From Ilumatobacter sp963746265 (lineage in GTDB: Bacteria; Actinomycetota; Acidimicrobiia; Acidimicrobiales; Ilumatobacteraceae), in contig CAVVAM010000014.1 in the NCBI GenBank assembly GCA_963746265.1, positions 248,001-312,000 on the forward strand: a DNA stretch of 64,000 nucleotides, read 5' to 3'. Position 1 is the stretch's first letter. Each line of letters opens with the position of its first letter. The notes beneath the pieces were generated by a model, which made no database searches, was not told where the DNA came from, and saw only the letters and a list, made by a program, of their open reading frames with translations. The position numbers were made by a program, and so were the translations under genes. Positions 51,243 through 60,800 of the stretch are shown here, in pieces.

Positions 51243-52957
51243 CAGTGGCCCCGAACGGTCGACTCGAGGCGCACGAGCACGCTCTCGATGGTTTCCTGGA
51301 GTGCCTCGAGCGAATACCGGTTCAGTACCGCCTCGCGGTTGTGCGCGATGCGGTCTGCCTGGCTTCCCGGTTCGAGAAGCATCTCCGTGACTCGATCCAG
51401 CAGATCGCCGTCGATCTCGTCCGGCGCCACCTCCTCCGGGTAGAGCTCGAAGTCGACACGATCGTGGTCGGCGAGGTGCTCACCGACCACCTCGCCGAAC
51501 ACCGCGTGCGGCTCGTACCGGCTGCAGATGATCGGAACCCCCGCCGCCGACGCCTCGACGATCGGGAGACCGCGCCCTTCGGTCTGGCTCGGGAACACCA
51601 CGAGGTCGGCGAGTTGGTAGATGTCGACGATGTCGATGTCGTCGGACAAGGTGGGGTGGCTCTGCCACCCTGCCGACAAGGCGAGGAACAGCCTGCCACC
51701 GATGTCGTCGGGCAGCCCGGTGACCACTTCGCGGTACGAATCGATGACCGTTTCGAGGCAGCCGCGGTGTTCGATCGGGACCGGACCGGTGATCAGGAGC
51801 GTGAGGCTGAGCGACGGGCGGCGCTCGAACGCCTCACGGAACGGCGGGTGACGGAGCAGGGCACCGATCAGTTCCCAGTCCTTCCAGATCCGCTTGCGCT
51901 CGACGATGCGGGTGGGCTGCAGCAGCACGAGCGTGTCGGCGGCGGTCAGGTCGAGCGATCGTCCGGCGCCGTGACCGCACAGGACCGGCCGCTGATCGGT
52001 CATCCACTCGCCGATCTCGCCGACGAAGTGCTCGACGGGCGTCGCCGAGTTGACCGGATCACCACCGAGGATGCGGCTCATGGCCGACCGGCATCTGGCC
52101 GTGATGTCTGGGTTGCGTTCGCGGAAGAACGCCGGGTCGAGCCCGGTCCCGATCGTGAAGACCCGATCCGGGGGGAAGTGGAATCGGTCGATCAGCCGAC
52201 GGCTCTGGAGGGAGTTGATGTTGACCTGCGCCCAGCGGCGCCCGTTCCACGGGTAGATCCGCTGGAAGAACGCGAAGAACTCCTCGTTGTCGTGGTTCCG
52301 GAAGAAGTGGTCGCGCGGCCCCGGCTGCTCCCCCGGGTTGCGCTTGCAGCCAGCCTTCCCACCCTCCCAATAGAAGTCGTGGTTGTTGTTGATCACCACG
52401 GCCCCGGTCGTCTCGGACGCGAGCACCAGGGCCAGGCCGAACGCGACGTTGCCAGGATTCGAGTTGGTGTTCACGGTGAACAGCAGCCGAATGCCGTGTG
52501 ACTCGATGTAGTCCACGAGGCGCCCCGCCAGCGAGAGCGCCTGGTTCCACATCTCGACGGCCAGTTCGCTCGACTGCCTGCTGTCCGGCGGCAGGTCCTC
52601 GTAGAACAGCCGATGGAACCAGGTGCCGCCATCCCACTTGTCCCATCCGTCTGCGCCGTCGAGCACGAATCGATGCCAGCTCGGATCGAGCACGGCGTCG
52701 GCCTTGTCGCCGAACTTCCCCGCGATGCAGTGGATCGGGATGCCCGGTTCGATGCGCTCGAAGCAGCGCGCGTACTTGGCGACCTCCATCGACACGCCGT
52801 CGATGTCGAAGGCGAACGTGACGAACGCAACGCCGCCCGCAACGCTGTCCCGGCCGTCGTCCCACGGTGCTCGTTGATGGCGGGCGAGCTCGTCGAGCAC
52901 CGTGCTGATGTTCTGGCCGTGGGCGACGTCGTGTTCACTCAACTGGTCGAACTGCAT
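51242..52957 (-). CDS. large GT4-like glycosyltransferase
   Basis: 571 residues from the ATG at 52957, which has GGAAGG 5-6 nt upstream. The N-terminal half has VAFVTFAFDIDGVSMEVAKYARCFERI and the motif NNNHDFYWEGG. The C-terminal half has LLQPTRIVERKRIWKDWELI, LADLVVFPSQTEGRGLPIVEASAAGVPIICS (EX7E-like) and ends SLEALQETIESVL. It shares the HD-F-WE motif with the divergent glycosyltransferase at 54675, so the two are related. Donor and acceptor are unknown. It sits 1 nt after the WS/DGAT stop and overlaps the next glycosyltransferase start. Confidence 0.82.
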   Translation of the reverse strand: MQFDQLSEHDVAHGQNISTVLDELARHQRAPWDDGRDSVAGGVAFVTFAFDIDGVSMEVAKYARCFERIEPGIPIHCIAGKFGDKADAVLDPSWHRFVLDGADGWDKWDGGTWFHRLFYEDLPPDSRQSSELAVEMWNQALSLAGRLVDYIESHGIRLLFTVNTNSNPGNVAFGLALVLASETTGAVVINNNHDFYWEGGKAGCKRNPGEQPGPRDHFFRNHDNEEFFAFFQRIYPWNGRRWAQVNINSLQSRRLIDRFHFPPDRVFTIGTGLDPAFFRERNPDITARCRSAMSRILGGDPVNSATPVEHFVGEIGEWMTDQRPVLCGHGAGRSLDLTAADTLVLLQPTRIVERKRIWKDWELIGALLRHPPFREAFERRPSLSLTLLITGPVPIEHRGCLETVIDSYREVVTGLPDDIGGRLFLALSAGWQSHPTLSDDIDIVDIYQLADLVVFPSQTEGRGLPIVEASAAGVPIICSRYEPHAVFGEVVGEHLADHDRVDFELYPEEVAPDEIDGDLLDRVTEMLLEPGSQADRIAHNREAVLNRYSLEALQETIESVLVRLESTVRGH

Positions 52958-52958
52958 G

Positions 52959-54380
52959 TCAGGCCTTCCGTTCGAGCCGGCTCGCCGCGGCCAGCAGCGA
53001 GCGGAACTCGTCATCGATACGGGATGTGAGCTGATCGAGCTCGGGCAGCACATCGCGGTCGGACGTCACGCCGAAATAGAGGTGGTCGTCGTAGGACACG
53101 ACCGCCATGGTCAGACCCTCCCCGTCGATGACCTCGACGTACGGATAGGTACGCAGCACCCGTGCGCCCTGGAGGTACAGCGGAACCGGCGGACCCGGGA
53201 CGTTGGTGATCACCAGGTTCATCGGGATCGAGCGACTGACGAACCTCGTGAGGACTCCGGCCAGGGTGGGCACCGCATCGGCGAGCTCCACGATCCGCTG
53301 TGCGCCGTCCATCAGACCTGCGTCCGCCTTGAGTTCGCTGGTCTCGGCGTGCAACCGCTCGAGCCGGACGATCGGATCGGTCTCGCCGATCGGAAGGTCG
53401 ACGACGATCAGTGAGATCCGATTCCCGAGCGTCTCACCGTGCTCCTGCTCGGTCCGTTTGGAGACCGGCACCATTGCCTTGACCACGCGATCGGTCACTC
53501 CGTGACCGTGCTCGATCAGGAACTCCCGGATCGCGCCGGTGCAGGCGGCGAGCACGACGTCGTTCACGGTCGCATCGACGTGGTCGCGAATGCGGTTCAC
53601 GATGTCGAACGGGACATCGGCGTGGTCCCAGCGCCGGTGGGGCGACACCGCCTGGTTCCACGGAGCCTTGGGGGGTCGACTCGAGAAGCTCAGGACGGTC
53701 CGGACGACATCGTTGGTCGCCCCGATCGCCGCCCGCGGGTCGCGGGCAGCTCCGATCGCCGCCCGACCGAGCCGGAACGGGCTCGTCAGCTGCTGGCGCA
53801 CACCATCGGTCCACAGTTCGCTCCCCGTCGGCGCCGGTCGCGGTGTCCAGCGCGGCGGGTCGGGGTCGGGTGGAGGAGACGGCTCGAGATCGACGAGCGC
53901 GAGCGCGAGGTCGACGTTGGCGATGCCGTCGCCGAGGGCGTGATGCGTCTTGATCACGAGCCCGACGTCGCCCGACTCGAGTCCGTCGACGAACCACATC
54001 TCCCACAGGGGGCGCCGACGATCGAGCGGGAGCGACTGGAGCCGTCCCATCAGCGTCGACAGCTGCCGGTCGTCACCCGGTCGGGCGACCGCGGTGATGC
54101 GCACGTGGTAGTCGAGATCGAACCGATCGTCGTCGACCCAGACCGGCCGGCCCTGGCCGAGGGGCACCTCCTTGAGGCGCTGGCGGAGGCGAGGCACACG
54201 ATGGAGGCGACCGTCGACGTGGCTCAGAAGTCGCTCCGCATCGATCCGGTCGCGCTGGTCGCGGAGCGGGGCGCCCTCGAGGATCGACAGCGAACCGACG
54301 TGTTGCGGCTCGTGATCGGTCTCGATCCGGAGAAAGGACGCGTCGGTCGCCGTCAACGCGTCCGACCATCGCCTCCCCAT
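52959..54380 (-). CDS. wax ester synthase/diacylglycerol acyltransferase (WS/DGAT)
   Basis: 473 residues from the ATG at 54380, the start that gives the conserved LTATDASFLRIET opening. The catalytic motif H146-H-A-L-G-D-G152 (HHxxxDG) is intact. DATVNDVVLAACTGAIREFL and MNLVITNVPGPPVPLYLQGA are the family's second and third landmarks. WS/DGAT enzymes esterify fatty alcohols or diacylglycerol with acyl-CoA to make wax esters or triacylglycerol. TACGCT ends 6 nt before the ATG, so the transcript may be leaderless. It leads an operon with two glycosyltransferases. Confidence 0.92.
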   Translation of the reverse strand: MGRRWSDALTATDASFLRIETDHEPQHVGSLSILEGAPLRDQRDRIDAERLLSHVDGRLHRVPRLRQRLKEVPLGQGRPVWVDDDRFDLDYHVRITAVARPGDDRQLSTLMGRLQSLPLDRRRPLWEMWFVDGLESGDVGLVIKTHHALGDGIANVDLALALVDLEPSPPPDPDPPRWTPRPAPTGSELWTDGVRQQLTSPFRLGRAAIGAARDPRAAIGATNDVVRTVLSFSSRPPKAPWNQAVSPHRRWDHADVPFDIVNRIRDHVDATVNDVVLAACTGAIREFLIEHGHGVTDRVVKAMVPVSKRTEQEHGETLGNRISLIVVDLPIGETDPIVRLERLHAETSELKADAGLMDGAQRIVELADAVPTLAGVLTRFVSRSIPMNLVITNVPGPPVPLYLQGARVLRTYPYVEVIDGEGLTMAVVSYDDHLYFGVTSDRDVLPELDQLTSRIDDEFRSLLAAASRLERKA

Positions 54381-54674
54381 GGAGGCAGCGTAATCGGCGA
54401 TGACCGGGGACGACCAGGGTCCGAAGTCCGACGAAACTGCGGCGAACGTCCGTGCGTCGCGGAATGTGGCGAGATCGACGTCTCGATCGGATGATGACGT
54501 CTCGATGGGACGTGGTGACATCGCGTCGGCCCGATCCACCGGCACGGCCGTCCGCGAACGCACGTGAACCTGCGGCGAGGCTGTGGTGAACGTCACGTGG
54601 ACCCTTCACCGGAATCACGTCGCCGGGTCAGCACGTCTCGCTACAGTTTCGAGGATCGAGGTCGATGGAGACGT
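54381..54674. promoter_or_regulatory. divergent promoter region between WS/DGAT and glycosyltransferase
   Basis: 294 bp without a gene. The minus-strand -10 candidate is TACGCT (54392-54387), 6 nt before the WS/DGAT ATG. The plus-strand -10 candidate is TACAGT (54642-54647), about 28 nt before the glycosyltransferase ATG, which has its own GGAG. No convincing -35 elements are seen. Confidence 0.4.
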
Positions 54675-55940
54675 ATGAGAGTCGGGATCGTGATCGGACG
54701 CATCGGGGGCGTCGACGGCGTCGCCCTCGAGACGGAGAAGTGGGCGACCGTCCTGGGTCGTCGCGGGCACGAGGTGCACATCCTCACCGGTGAGCTCGAG
54801 GCCGACGTGCCCGGCTGCACGGTTCTGCCGGAGCTGGCGTTCTCGCACCCGGCCACGCTGCGGGAGCAGGACGACGCCTTCTTCGTGCAGGATGCCGACG
54901 AGACCGAACTCGTCGCACGTCTGCGTCGGGACGCCGACCGCATCGGACACGACGTACTGGCCTGGCTGACCAGTCGACGCATCGAGGTCCTGATCACGCA
55001 GAATTCCACGACGCTGCCGTGTCATCTCACGATGGGGATGGCCCTCAAGCGGGTGATCGAGCTCACGGGCATTCCGACCATCGCCCACGATCACGACTTC
55101 CACTGGGAACGCGGCGACCGGTATGCGACGCGGTACGCGGGTGTGCGCGACATCATCGACGAGTGCTTCCCACCCGACCTGCCGAACATGACGCACGTGG
55201 TCATCAACTCGTACTGCCGTGACTCGCTCGAGCAGCGGCACGGGATCGACGCCCGTGTCGTCCCGAACGTCATGGACTTCGACGGCGACTTCGGCCGGCC
55301 CGATGGGTTCAACCGGCGGCTGCCCGACGAGCTGGGTTTCGGGCCCGATGACATCGTGCTGTTCCAGATGACCCGGATCGTGCGCCGCAAGGGCATCGAG
55401 ACCGCGATCGAACTCGTCGAACGGCTCGACGACCCGCGCGTCAAGCTCGTCGTGACCGGCCACGCCACCGATGACTACAACGGGGAATACCTGAACGAAC
55501 TGCACCGGCGCGTCGCTGCGCTCCCCCGCCCGGATCAGGTCCGCTTCGAGGCGAATCGGTTCGGCAACGTTCGAGTGTCAGCGAACGGTCGACCGGGCAA
55601 GTTCTCGCTGTCCGACGGCTACGCCTCCGCTCACGCCTGCACCTACTTCAGCCGTTACGAGGGGTTCGGCAACGCGTTCGTGGAAGCACTCGCCGCACGC
55701 GTCCCGATCTTCGTGAACAACTACGAGCCGGTGTACTGGCCCGACATCGGGTCCAAGGGCTTCAAGACCGTCCAGATCGAGAACAACGAGCTCACCGACC
55801 GCGCCGTCGAGGACATTCGAACCGTGCTCACCGACGCCGACCATCGTGCCGAGATCGCCGAGTTCAACCACGAGATGGGCCGGCAGCACTTCTCGTTCGA
55901 CGTGCTCGGTCGGCAACTCGACGAGCTGCTCGCCGCCTGA
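54675..55940 (+). CDS. glycosyltransferase, GT4-like
   Basis: 421 residues, GGAG 5 nt before the ATG. GIVIGRIGGVDGVALETEKWATVLGRRGHEVHILTGEL is a GT-B N-terminus. AHDHDFHWERGDRY parallels the HDFYWE motif of the minus-strand glycosyltransferase across the promoter region. The C-terminal domain has MTRIVRRKGIETAIELVERL, a TGHATDDYNGEY segment and an EX7E-like YEGFGNAFVEALAARVPIFV. The donor is unknown. Placement divergent from a WS/DGAT-GT-GT operon suggests a shared glycolipid or surface-glycan pathway. Confidence 0.85.
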   Translation: MRVGIVIGRIGGVDGVALETEKWATVLGRRGHEVHILTGELEADVPGCTVLPELAFSHPATLREQDDAFFVQDADETELVARLRRDADRIGHDVLAWLTSRRIEVLITQNSTTLPCHLTMGMALKRVIELTGIPTIAHDHDFHWERGDRYATRYAGVRDIIDECFPPDLPNMTHVVINSYCRDSLEQRHGIDARVVPNVMDFDGDFGRPDGFNRRLPDELGFGPDDIVLFQMTRIVRRKGIETAIELVERLDDPRVKLVVTGHATDDYNGEYLNELHRRVAALPRPDQVRFEANRFGNVRVSANGRPGKFSLSDGYASAHACTYFSRYEGFGNAFVEALAARVPIFVNNYEPVYWPDIGSKGFKTVQIENNELTDRAVEDIRTVLTDADHRAEIAEFNHEMGRQHFSFDVLGRQLDELLAA

Positions 55941-56086
55941 CGTCACTTCGGTCACGCGGGCCTCACGACGCCGCTCGTGCGGTGCGCCGACGGCTGGCGG
56001 GACCTAAGCCTCTGGCACCGCGGTGTGGAATTTCCTATCGTGGACAGGCGTATGTATGAGACCTCACACCACGCTGGATCACTGCG

Positions 56087-57787
56087 ATGACGATGGTCAC
56101 GGGCCACGTCGGGGGAGCTGGACTCGACACCGACACGCTGCTGATGATGCTCGACGCGCTCGGGGACTTCGTCGGCCACGAACTGACGCCGCAGCGACAA
56201 CTCGACCTGGACCGCGACGACGTCTGCCCCGAAGACATCGTCCGCGCGATGAGCGATCCGAACCAGCTCGGCGTGCAACTGGTGTTCGTGCCCGAGGTCT
56301 ACGGCGGGATGGACGGAGGTGCGTTCGACTCGTACCGGATCTGCGAGGTGATGGCCCGTCACGACATCGGGCTCGCAACTGCCGTCTTCGCGACGTTCCT
56401 CGGCAGTGACCCGATTCTCGTCGGCGCCACCGACGAGCAGCGTCAGCGCTGGCTACGTGCGATCGCCGAGGACGGCGTCGTCTTCGCCTACGGTGCGACC
56501 GAGCCCGACGCCGGCAGCGACCTCGGCGCAATGAAGACGACCGCCGCCCGCATCGAGGACGATGACGGCGTCGTCACCGGATACCGCATCAATGGGCGCA
56601 AGCAGTGGATCTCGAACGGCTCCATCGCCGACATGATCACCGTGCTCGCGATGGCGCCCGACGGCCCCTCGTGGTTCGTGGTCCCGAACGACACGCCCGG
56701 CTTCGCCGCGGCGAGCCCCGAGGACAAACACGGCATCCGTCTCTCCAACACTGCCGCGTTGTTCCTCGACGACGTCGAGGTGCCGGCCGATCACCTGATC
56801 GGTGGGGTCGAGGGCAAGGGTCTCGTGCAGGCGCAGCAAGTCTTCGGCTACACCCGGATCATGGTCGCCGCTTTCGGACTGGGAGGCGGCTGGGAGGCGC
56901 TCGACCGGGCGATCGAGTACTCGCTAGAGCGCAAGCAGGGCGGCGCACCGCTCGCCGAGAAGCAGGGCTTCACCCACAAGCTGATCGTGCCGCATGCGGT
57001 CCGACTCGAAGCCGCTCGAAGCTACATCGAGGAGTCGGCCGACAAGATCGACCGCGGGCTGGGCGAGAACGGGGCGATGAACACCGAGGGGGCCATCGCC
57101 AAGCTGATGGCGACCGAGGCCGGAAACGCCGCTGCCGACGCCGCGATCCAGGCCCACGGCGGCTACGGCTACACCCGCGAGTACGTGGTGGAGAAGATCA
57201 AGCGCGACGTACGCATCACCACGATCTACGAGGGCACGTCGGAGATCATGGAGATGACCATCGCTCGCGACCGGTGGCAGCACCACCTCAAGACCGGTGG
57301 CGCGTACTACCGCGACCGGTCCGCCGAACTCATGGCGTTGCACGCCCGCCATCCCGATGTCGGAGCCGACCATGCCGCCCTCGCGGCCGAATCACTGGCG
57401 GTCCTGCTCGAGGCATGTCGCGTCGCTCGCCTGACCCGGAACCAGCACGTGCTGTTCCGACTCGGTGAGCTCATCACACTGGCCGAGTGCGCCGAGTCGT
57501 TCGCCCGACGTGCGGCCGACGCGCTGGCCGGCCACCGCCATGAGAAGAGCCTCGACCGTTTCGATGGTGCCGCCCTCGCCACGATGTCCCGGGTGTTCGC
57601 CCGCGAGACGGTCCACCGGGTCGGTGAAGAAGGCACACGCTGGGTCATGGGCTCGGTCACGGCCGACGCCGCCGATGTCACCCCATTGCTGACGACGCTT
57701 CGTCACGAGGCCATCCGCAACGCCCAGTCCGGACTGCTCGCCGACATGGATCGTGTCGCCGACGTGCTCTACGGACGCTCCGGTTGA
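56087..57787 (+). CDS. acyl-CoA dehydrogenase with C-terminal extension
   Basis: 566 residues, about 170 longer than simple acyl-CoA dehydrogenases. The N-terminal ~390 residues have AYGATEPDAGSDLGAMKTTA, GRKQWISNGSIADM and GYGYTREYVVEKIKRDVRITTIYEGTSEI, with the catalytic Glu382. The C-terminal extension is helical and His/Arg/Ala-rich, as in the multi-domain FadE/AidB-like class. It introduces an alpha-beta double bond in an acyl-thioester. The giant synthase starts 39 nt downstream in the same direction, so it may supply or modify unsaturated acyl groups for that enzyme. Confidence 0.88.
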   Translation: MTMVTGHVGGAGLDTDTLLMMLDALGDFVGHELTPQRQLDLDRDDVCPEDIVRAMSDPNQLGVQLVFVPEVYGGMDGGAFDSYRICEVMARHDIGLATAVFATFLGSDPILVGATDEQRQRWLRAIAEDGVVFAYGATEPDAGSDLGAMKTTAARIEDDDGVVTGYRINGRKQWISNGSIADMITVLAMAPDGPSWFVVPNDTPGFAAASPEDKHGIRLSNTAALFLDDVEVPADHLIGGVEGKGLVQAQQVFGYTRIMVAAFGLGGGWEALDRAIEYSLERKQGGAPLAEKQGFTHKLIVPHAVRLEAARSYIEESADKIDRGLGENGAMNTEGAIAKLMATEAGNAAADAAIQAHGGYGYTREYVVEKIKRDVRITTIYEGTSEIMEMTIARDRWQHHLKTGGAYYRDRSAELMALHARHPDVGADHAALAAESLAVLLEACRVARLTRNQHVLFRLGELITLAECAESFARRAADALAGHRHEKSLDRFDGAALATMSRVFARETVHRVGEEGTRWVMGSVTADAADVTPLLTTLRHEAIRNAQSGLLADMDRVADVLYGRSG

Positions 57788-57825
57788 GCCTCCCCGTCGA
57801 CGTCATCTCACAGGAGCCGATCACG

Positions 57826-60800
57826 ATGTCTGATTCCTTCGCCGTCCCCAGTTCCCCCATCGCAGTCGTGGGCCTCGGGGCGATCATGCCCGATGCCGTC
57901 GACGCCGAGGCGTTCTGGGCGAACATCACCGGTGGTCGCTACTCGATCAGCGACGTCCCGCCCGAGCGCTGGGATCCAGCGCTGTTCTACTCGCCCGATC
58001 ACGCCGAACCCGACAAGACCTACTCGACGATCGGGGGCTGGGTCCGCGACTATCCGTGGGATCCGATCCGCTGGAGGCTGCCCGTTCCGCCGAAGGTCGC
58101 GGACCAGATGGACGACGGCCAGCGCTGGGCGATCAGCGCGGCTCGATCGGCGCTGCTCGACGCCGGCTGGCCGGACTGGAACATCGACCCGGACAACGTT
58201 GCCGTCGTCATCGGCAATGCGATCGGTGGAGAGAAGCACTACGAGTCGAACTTGCGCATCGAGCTCCCGGGAGTCCTGCAGGATCTCGAGAGTACCGAGT
58301 CGTTCGCCGCACTGAGCCCGGATCAGCGTGCGCACATCATCTCCGAGATGCGCGATCACTTCCTCGCCCACTTCGGCGAGATCAATGAAGACACCATGCC
58401 CGGCGAGCTCGCGAACGTGATGGCCGGGCGGATCGCGAACCTGTTCAACTTCCGGGGACCGAACTTCACGACCGATGCCGCGTGCGCGTCCGGGCTCGCC
58501 GCCATGAGCGTCGCCGTCGAAGGACTCGTCGACCACCGCTTCGACGCGGCGATCACCGGGGGCATCGACCACAACATGGGCGTCGCCGCGTTCGTCAAGT
58601 TCTGCAAGATCGGTGCACTCTCCGCGACCGGGACCCGGCCGTTCGACGCCGGCGCCGACGGGTTCGTCATGGGTGAGGGTGCCGCGCTGTTCGTGCTCAA
58701 GCGGCTCGAAGACGCGGAACGCGACGGCGACCGGATCTACTCGGTCATCCTCGGGATCGGGGGGTCCAGTGACGGCAAGGGGAAGGGGATCACTGCCCCG
58801 AACCCGATCGGTCAGCGCTTGGCGGTCACCCGAGCCTGGGACGTGGCGGGCGAGGACCCGGCGACGGTCAGCGCGATCGAGGCCCACGGAACGTCGACCC
58901 GCGTCGGGGACGCGACCGAACTCGAGAGCTTGACGGCCGTTTTCGGAGCCGCCGGGGCGCCGGCACGAAGCGTGGCACTCGGTTCGGTCAAGTCGAACAT
59001 CGGCCACCTCAAGGCGGCGGCCGGCGCAGCTGGCATGTTCAAGATGGTGCGCAGTCTGCATGACACGGTGCTCACGCCGAGTCTGCACTTCGACGTGCCG
59101 AACCCGAACGTCGACTGGGACACGTCACCGTTCGCCGTGAACACCGAGTTGCGACCCTGGCCGGTGCCCCCTTCGGGCGTCCGGCGGGCCGGCGTGAGCG
59201 CGTTCGGCTTCGGCGGCACGAACTTCCACGTCGTCCTCGAGGAGCACGTGCCGGGCCGTCATCGCCCGCCCGCTCGCGTCTTCGCCGGGGCGTCGGTCGA
59301 GCGACCCGTCACCGAGATGGCGGGCAGAGCGGCTACCACGTCCTCGCTGGACGGCGTGGACGATCCGACGAAGCCGCCACCGCGTGGCGCGCTCGTGCTC
59401 GGTGCACGCGACGACGCCGACCTGCTCGCACAGGTCGAGGCGGCCCTCGCCGATGCCCGGGCTGGTCGCGCCCCGGTTCCGGCGCGCCCCGACCCGGCCG
59501 TCGGCCGGGCTGCGGTGCGGATCGCGGTCGACTACGCGGACGCCGCCGACCTGGCGGCCAAGCTGGAGAAGGCCGTCAAGGCGCTGACCGCCGACAACCC
59601 TGCGATCTTCCGGATGCTCCGTCAGCAGGGCGTGTTCGTCGGACGGGGACCTGCGCCGAAGGTGGCGTTCCTGTACACCGGTCAGGGTTCGCAGTACGTC
59701 AACATGCTCGAGAGCCTGCGTGCAACCGAACCCATCGTCGCCGACACGTTCCGCCAGGCCGACGAGGTGATGACGCCACTGCTCGGTCGGCCTCTGTCGT
59801 CGTACATCTTCGTGGACGGCGACGACCCCGACGCCGTCGCACAACTCGAGAAGGAACTGCTCCAGACCGAGGTCACCCAGCCTGCGGTGCTCGCCACCGA
59901 CTCGAGCCTCGGGCGTCTGCTCGCCGCCTACGGCATGCGACCCGACATGGTGATGGGACACAGTCTCGGGGAGTACGGCGCTTTGATCGCATCCGGCTCG
60001 CTCACGTTCGAGGCGGCGCTCGAGGCAGTGAGTGCTCGAGGCCGGGAGATGGCGGCGCTCTCGATCGAGGACAATGGCGCGATGGCGGCGGTGTTCGGTC
60101 CTCTCACCGAGATCGAGCGGATCGTCGACGAGACCGATGGCTACGTGGTCATCGCCAACATCAACTCGAACAACCAGGCGGTCGTCGGCGGCGCCACCGA
60201 CGCCGTCGCGACGGCGATCGACGCGTTCACGGCGGCCGGGATGCAGGCGATCCGGATCCCGGTGAGCCATGCGTTCCACACCTCGATCGTGGCGCCCGCG
60301 TCGGTACCGCTCGTCGCGACGTTGCGACGCCTCGACGTACAGCCGCCCCGGATCCCGCTGGTCGCCAATGTCACCGGCGACTTCTACCCTGCCGATGCAA
60401 GCCCCGAGACGATGCTCGAATCTCTCGGCAAGCAGGTGGCGTCGCCCGTGCAGTTCGTGCGCGGGCTGCACACGCTGTACGACGCCGGGGCGCGCGTGTT
60501 CGTCGAGGTGGGTCCCAAGCGAGCGCTGCACGGCTTCGTCGAGGACGTGCTCGGCGACCACGACGACGTGCTCGCACTCTTCACCAACCATCCCAAGCTG
60601 GGCGACGCCGCGTCGATCAACCAGGCGCTCTGCGGGCTCTGGGCCGCAGGAGTCGGGTTCGATGCACCCGCACCGGTCGAACGACCGGTCACCGCGTCCA
60701 CGGCCACGGCCGTGACACCGGCAGCCGCCACTCCGTCATCGGCGGCGTCGGGCAGCGCCGCACCCTCGGAGCCGGACGACCGCATCATGCAGCTCGGTCG

